In this document: piece by piece, positions 62,852 through 64,000 of the stretch | Numbering within the stretch: position 1 is the stretch's first letter | How the letters are laid out: every line of letters begins with the position of its first letter | Assembly: GCA_002842435.1 (NCBI GenBank) | Contig: PHCX01000008.1 | Location: 1 to 64,000, forward strand | DNA from: Betaproteobacteria bacterium HGW-Betaproteobacteria-1 | GTDB lineage: Bacteria > Pseudomonadota > Gammaproteobacteria > Burkholderiales > Methylophilaceae | DNA length: 64,000 nucleotides | Direction of reading: 5' to 3' | Notes under the pieces: model-generated | Told to the model about the DNA's origin: nothing | Seen by the model: only the letters and a program-made list of their open reading frames with translations | The model's database searches: none | Position numbers and translations under genes: made by a program

Positions 62852-64000
62852 GCCAGTTTGGCTGCCTTTTTCACGGTTCTACCGCCTGCTTTCTCCACAG
62901 CTGTTTTCTTCGCGGCCGGTTTTTTCGCCGGCGTTTTGACCGTCTTTTTCGCCTTGGCTGGCGTCTCTACCTCTAACTTCTCATCCGCAGGCTCAGCTTT
63001 CTGCTCCGCCATTCTCTGCTCAGCTTTGACCGATGCCGGCTTTTTCTCGAACGCCGCCGCAAAGAAACCATCGGTCTGATGCAGATGCGGAAACAACCTG
63101 AAATAGTCACCGGTATCCAGCTCGATATGCTGCTGGGCAAGGATCTCCTTGGCGGACAGCAGACTGAATTCCGGATGCGCGGCAAGAAACGCTGCAGCTA
63201 TCTGTTCGTTCTCGTCCGCCAGCAGGCTACAGGTAGCGTAGACCAGACGGCCACCATCCTTCACCAGGCGTGCTGCGCGCTCCAAAATGGAGGCCTGCTT
63301 GGCGGTCAACTCACTGATATCCTGCTCAGTCTGGCGCCATTTCAAATCCGGATTACGCCGCAAAGTACCTAGCCCGCTGCAAGGGGCATCGACCAGCACG
63401 CGGTCGAACTTGCCTTGCAGGCGTTTCAATTTCGGGTCCTGCTCGCTGCTGATGAGCTGGCTATGCAGATTGGAAAGGCCGGAGCGCTTGAGGCGCTGAC
63501 CCAGATTGGACAGTCGCTTTTCTGACACATCAAAAGCGTAGAGACGGCCGGAATTGCGCATCAGCGCACCCATTGCCAGCGTCTTGCCGCCCGCACCTGC
63601 ACAGAAATCCGCCACCATCTCGCCACGACGCGGCGCTACCAGTTGCGCCAGCAGTTGGCTGCCCTCGTCCTGCACCTCGATCTTGCCATCAGTGAAGAAA
63701 GGATGACGGCTGATGCTCATTTTCTGCGCCATGCGCAGACCTGTCGGCGAATAGGGCGTCGTTGTGATGTCGGTCGATTCACTCTGGAATCTCTGCATGA
63801 CATCCTCGCGGTTGGCCTTGATCGTATTCACCCGCAAATCGAGACTGGCCGGCTGATGCATGCTGCGCGCAACAGTGAGTGCCTGCTCCGCACCATATTG
63901 CGCACTGAGCTTTTGCCACAGCCATTCGGGCAAGTCCGCCTGCTGAGCCGGCGTCAGCCCTTCGGTCGATTGCGCCTTGATCTCCTGCGCCCATTCCTTC
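62848..64000 (-). CDS. RsmB/NOP-family RNA cytosine methyltransferase, 5' end outside window
   Basis: SAM-dependent m5C methyltransferase for rRNA. The frame is open to the right edge (residues KEWAQEIKAQSTEGLTPAQQ come before LPEWLWQKL), so the true start is outside. Seen: the NOL1/NOP2 N-domain (LRVNTIKANRED), SAM site DFCAGAGGKTLAMG, and the two catalytic Cys in VDAPCSGLGTLRRNP and YATCSLL. After the catalytic domain comes a ~75-residue Lys/Ala/Glu-rich tail (VKTPAKKPAAKKTAVEK), similar in style to the TopA tail. Which cytosine it methylates cannot be assigned from sequence. Confidence 0.92.
   Translation of the reverse strand, partial: KEWAQEIKAQSTEGLTPAQQADLPEWLWQKLSAQYGAEQALTVARSMHQPASLDLRVNTIKANREDVMQRFQSESTDITTTPYSPTGLRMAQKMSISRHPFFTDGKIEVQDEGSQLLAQLVAPRRGEMVADFCAGAGGKTLAMGALMRNSGRLYAFDVSEKRLSNLGQRLKRSGLSNLHSQLISSEQDPKLKRLQGKFDRVLVDAPCSGLGTLRRNPDLKWRQTEQDISELTAKQASILERAARLVKDGGRLVYATCSLLADENEQIAAAFLAAHPEFSLLSAKEILAQQHIELDTGDYFRLFPHLHQTDGFFAAAFEKKPASVKAEQRMAEQKAEPADEKLEVETPAKAKKTVKTPAKKPAAKKTAVEKAGGRTVKKAAKLA

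Overview
The window is a dense proteobacterial chromosome segment. It is probably from a betaproteobacterial methylotroph of the Methylophilaceae type. The support is a ribulose-monophosphate-pathway 3-hexulose-6-phosphate synthase gene inside a histidine cluster, the betaproteobacterial order mla operon - yadGH-like ABC - bolA - murA - his - hinT - tatABC - degS-like - nif3 - petABC - sspAB - tRNA/tuf, and an ECF sigma / DUF3619 / DUF3106 / RDD block. Genus assignment is inference; no 16S gene is present.

Layout. 1-680: minus-strand tRNA-Thr(TGT)-Tyr-Gly-Thr(GGT) followed by the start of tuf. 705-4531: sspB, sspA and the cytochrome bc1 operon petABC. 4665-8322: nif3-like gene, divergent degS/algW-like protease, tatCBA and hinT. 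8324-17646: his genes E, I, F, A, H, B, C, D, G, with hps embedded between hisB and hisC as its own transcription unit, then a broken murA, grxD and ibaG/bolA. 17662-22424: ABC exporter and mlaFEDCB. 22529-32726: an orphan type IV pilin-like gene, an orphan histidine kinase, the system II cytochrome c assembly pair, cytochrome c4, engB/trmB, a MidA-like methyltransferase and a pteridine-reductase-like SDR. 37667-64000: ttcA, an adenylate cyclase/SH3/M48 operon, topA, pbpG, gcvH, holC, pepA, lptFG, a sigma-factor block, pilSR, ampD, an RND pump, a glutamate/dicarboxylate symporter and rsmB.

The unusual part is 32.77-37.57 kb. Its right edge has 28 codons that read as the start of a type II-C Cas9 (RuvC-I motif GLDVAIASVGWAVLGE). 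Beside it, on the opposite strand, lies what looks like a complete tracrRNA gene: an anti-repeat close to those of Neisseria/Pasteurella type II-C systems, then a terminator. At the left edge, 4.6 kb away, a 21-nt sequence resembles the first half of a type II-C CRISPR repeat and pairs with that anti-repeat. The spacing matches the space cas9-cas1-cas2 would occupy. Instead, the interior holds an unrelated minus-strand block: an AraC-type regulator, the frameshifted tail of an autotransporter, an OmpA-domain protein, a secreted protein, an amber-interrupted lipoprotein and a small Cys-containing secreted protein. I read this as a gutted type II-C CRISPR-Cas locus whose interior was replaced by a horizontally acquired envelope gene block, leaving a possibly intact orphan tracrRNA. 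The tracrRNA also carries its own shortened repeat-like arm, giving it a single-guide-like fold.

Other points worth checking: murA appears to have lost about 30 codons with a frameshift, although MurA is normally essential. PilR carries GAIANA where the sigma-54-contacting GAFTGA loop should be. An 18-codon ORF couples hisG to hisD through ATGA junctions on both sides. HPS has a Gly-linked amphipathic C-terminal tail.
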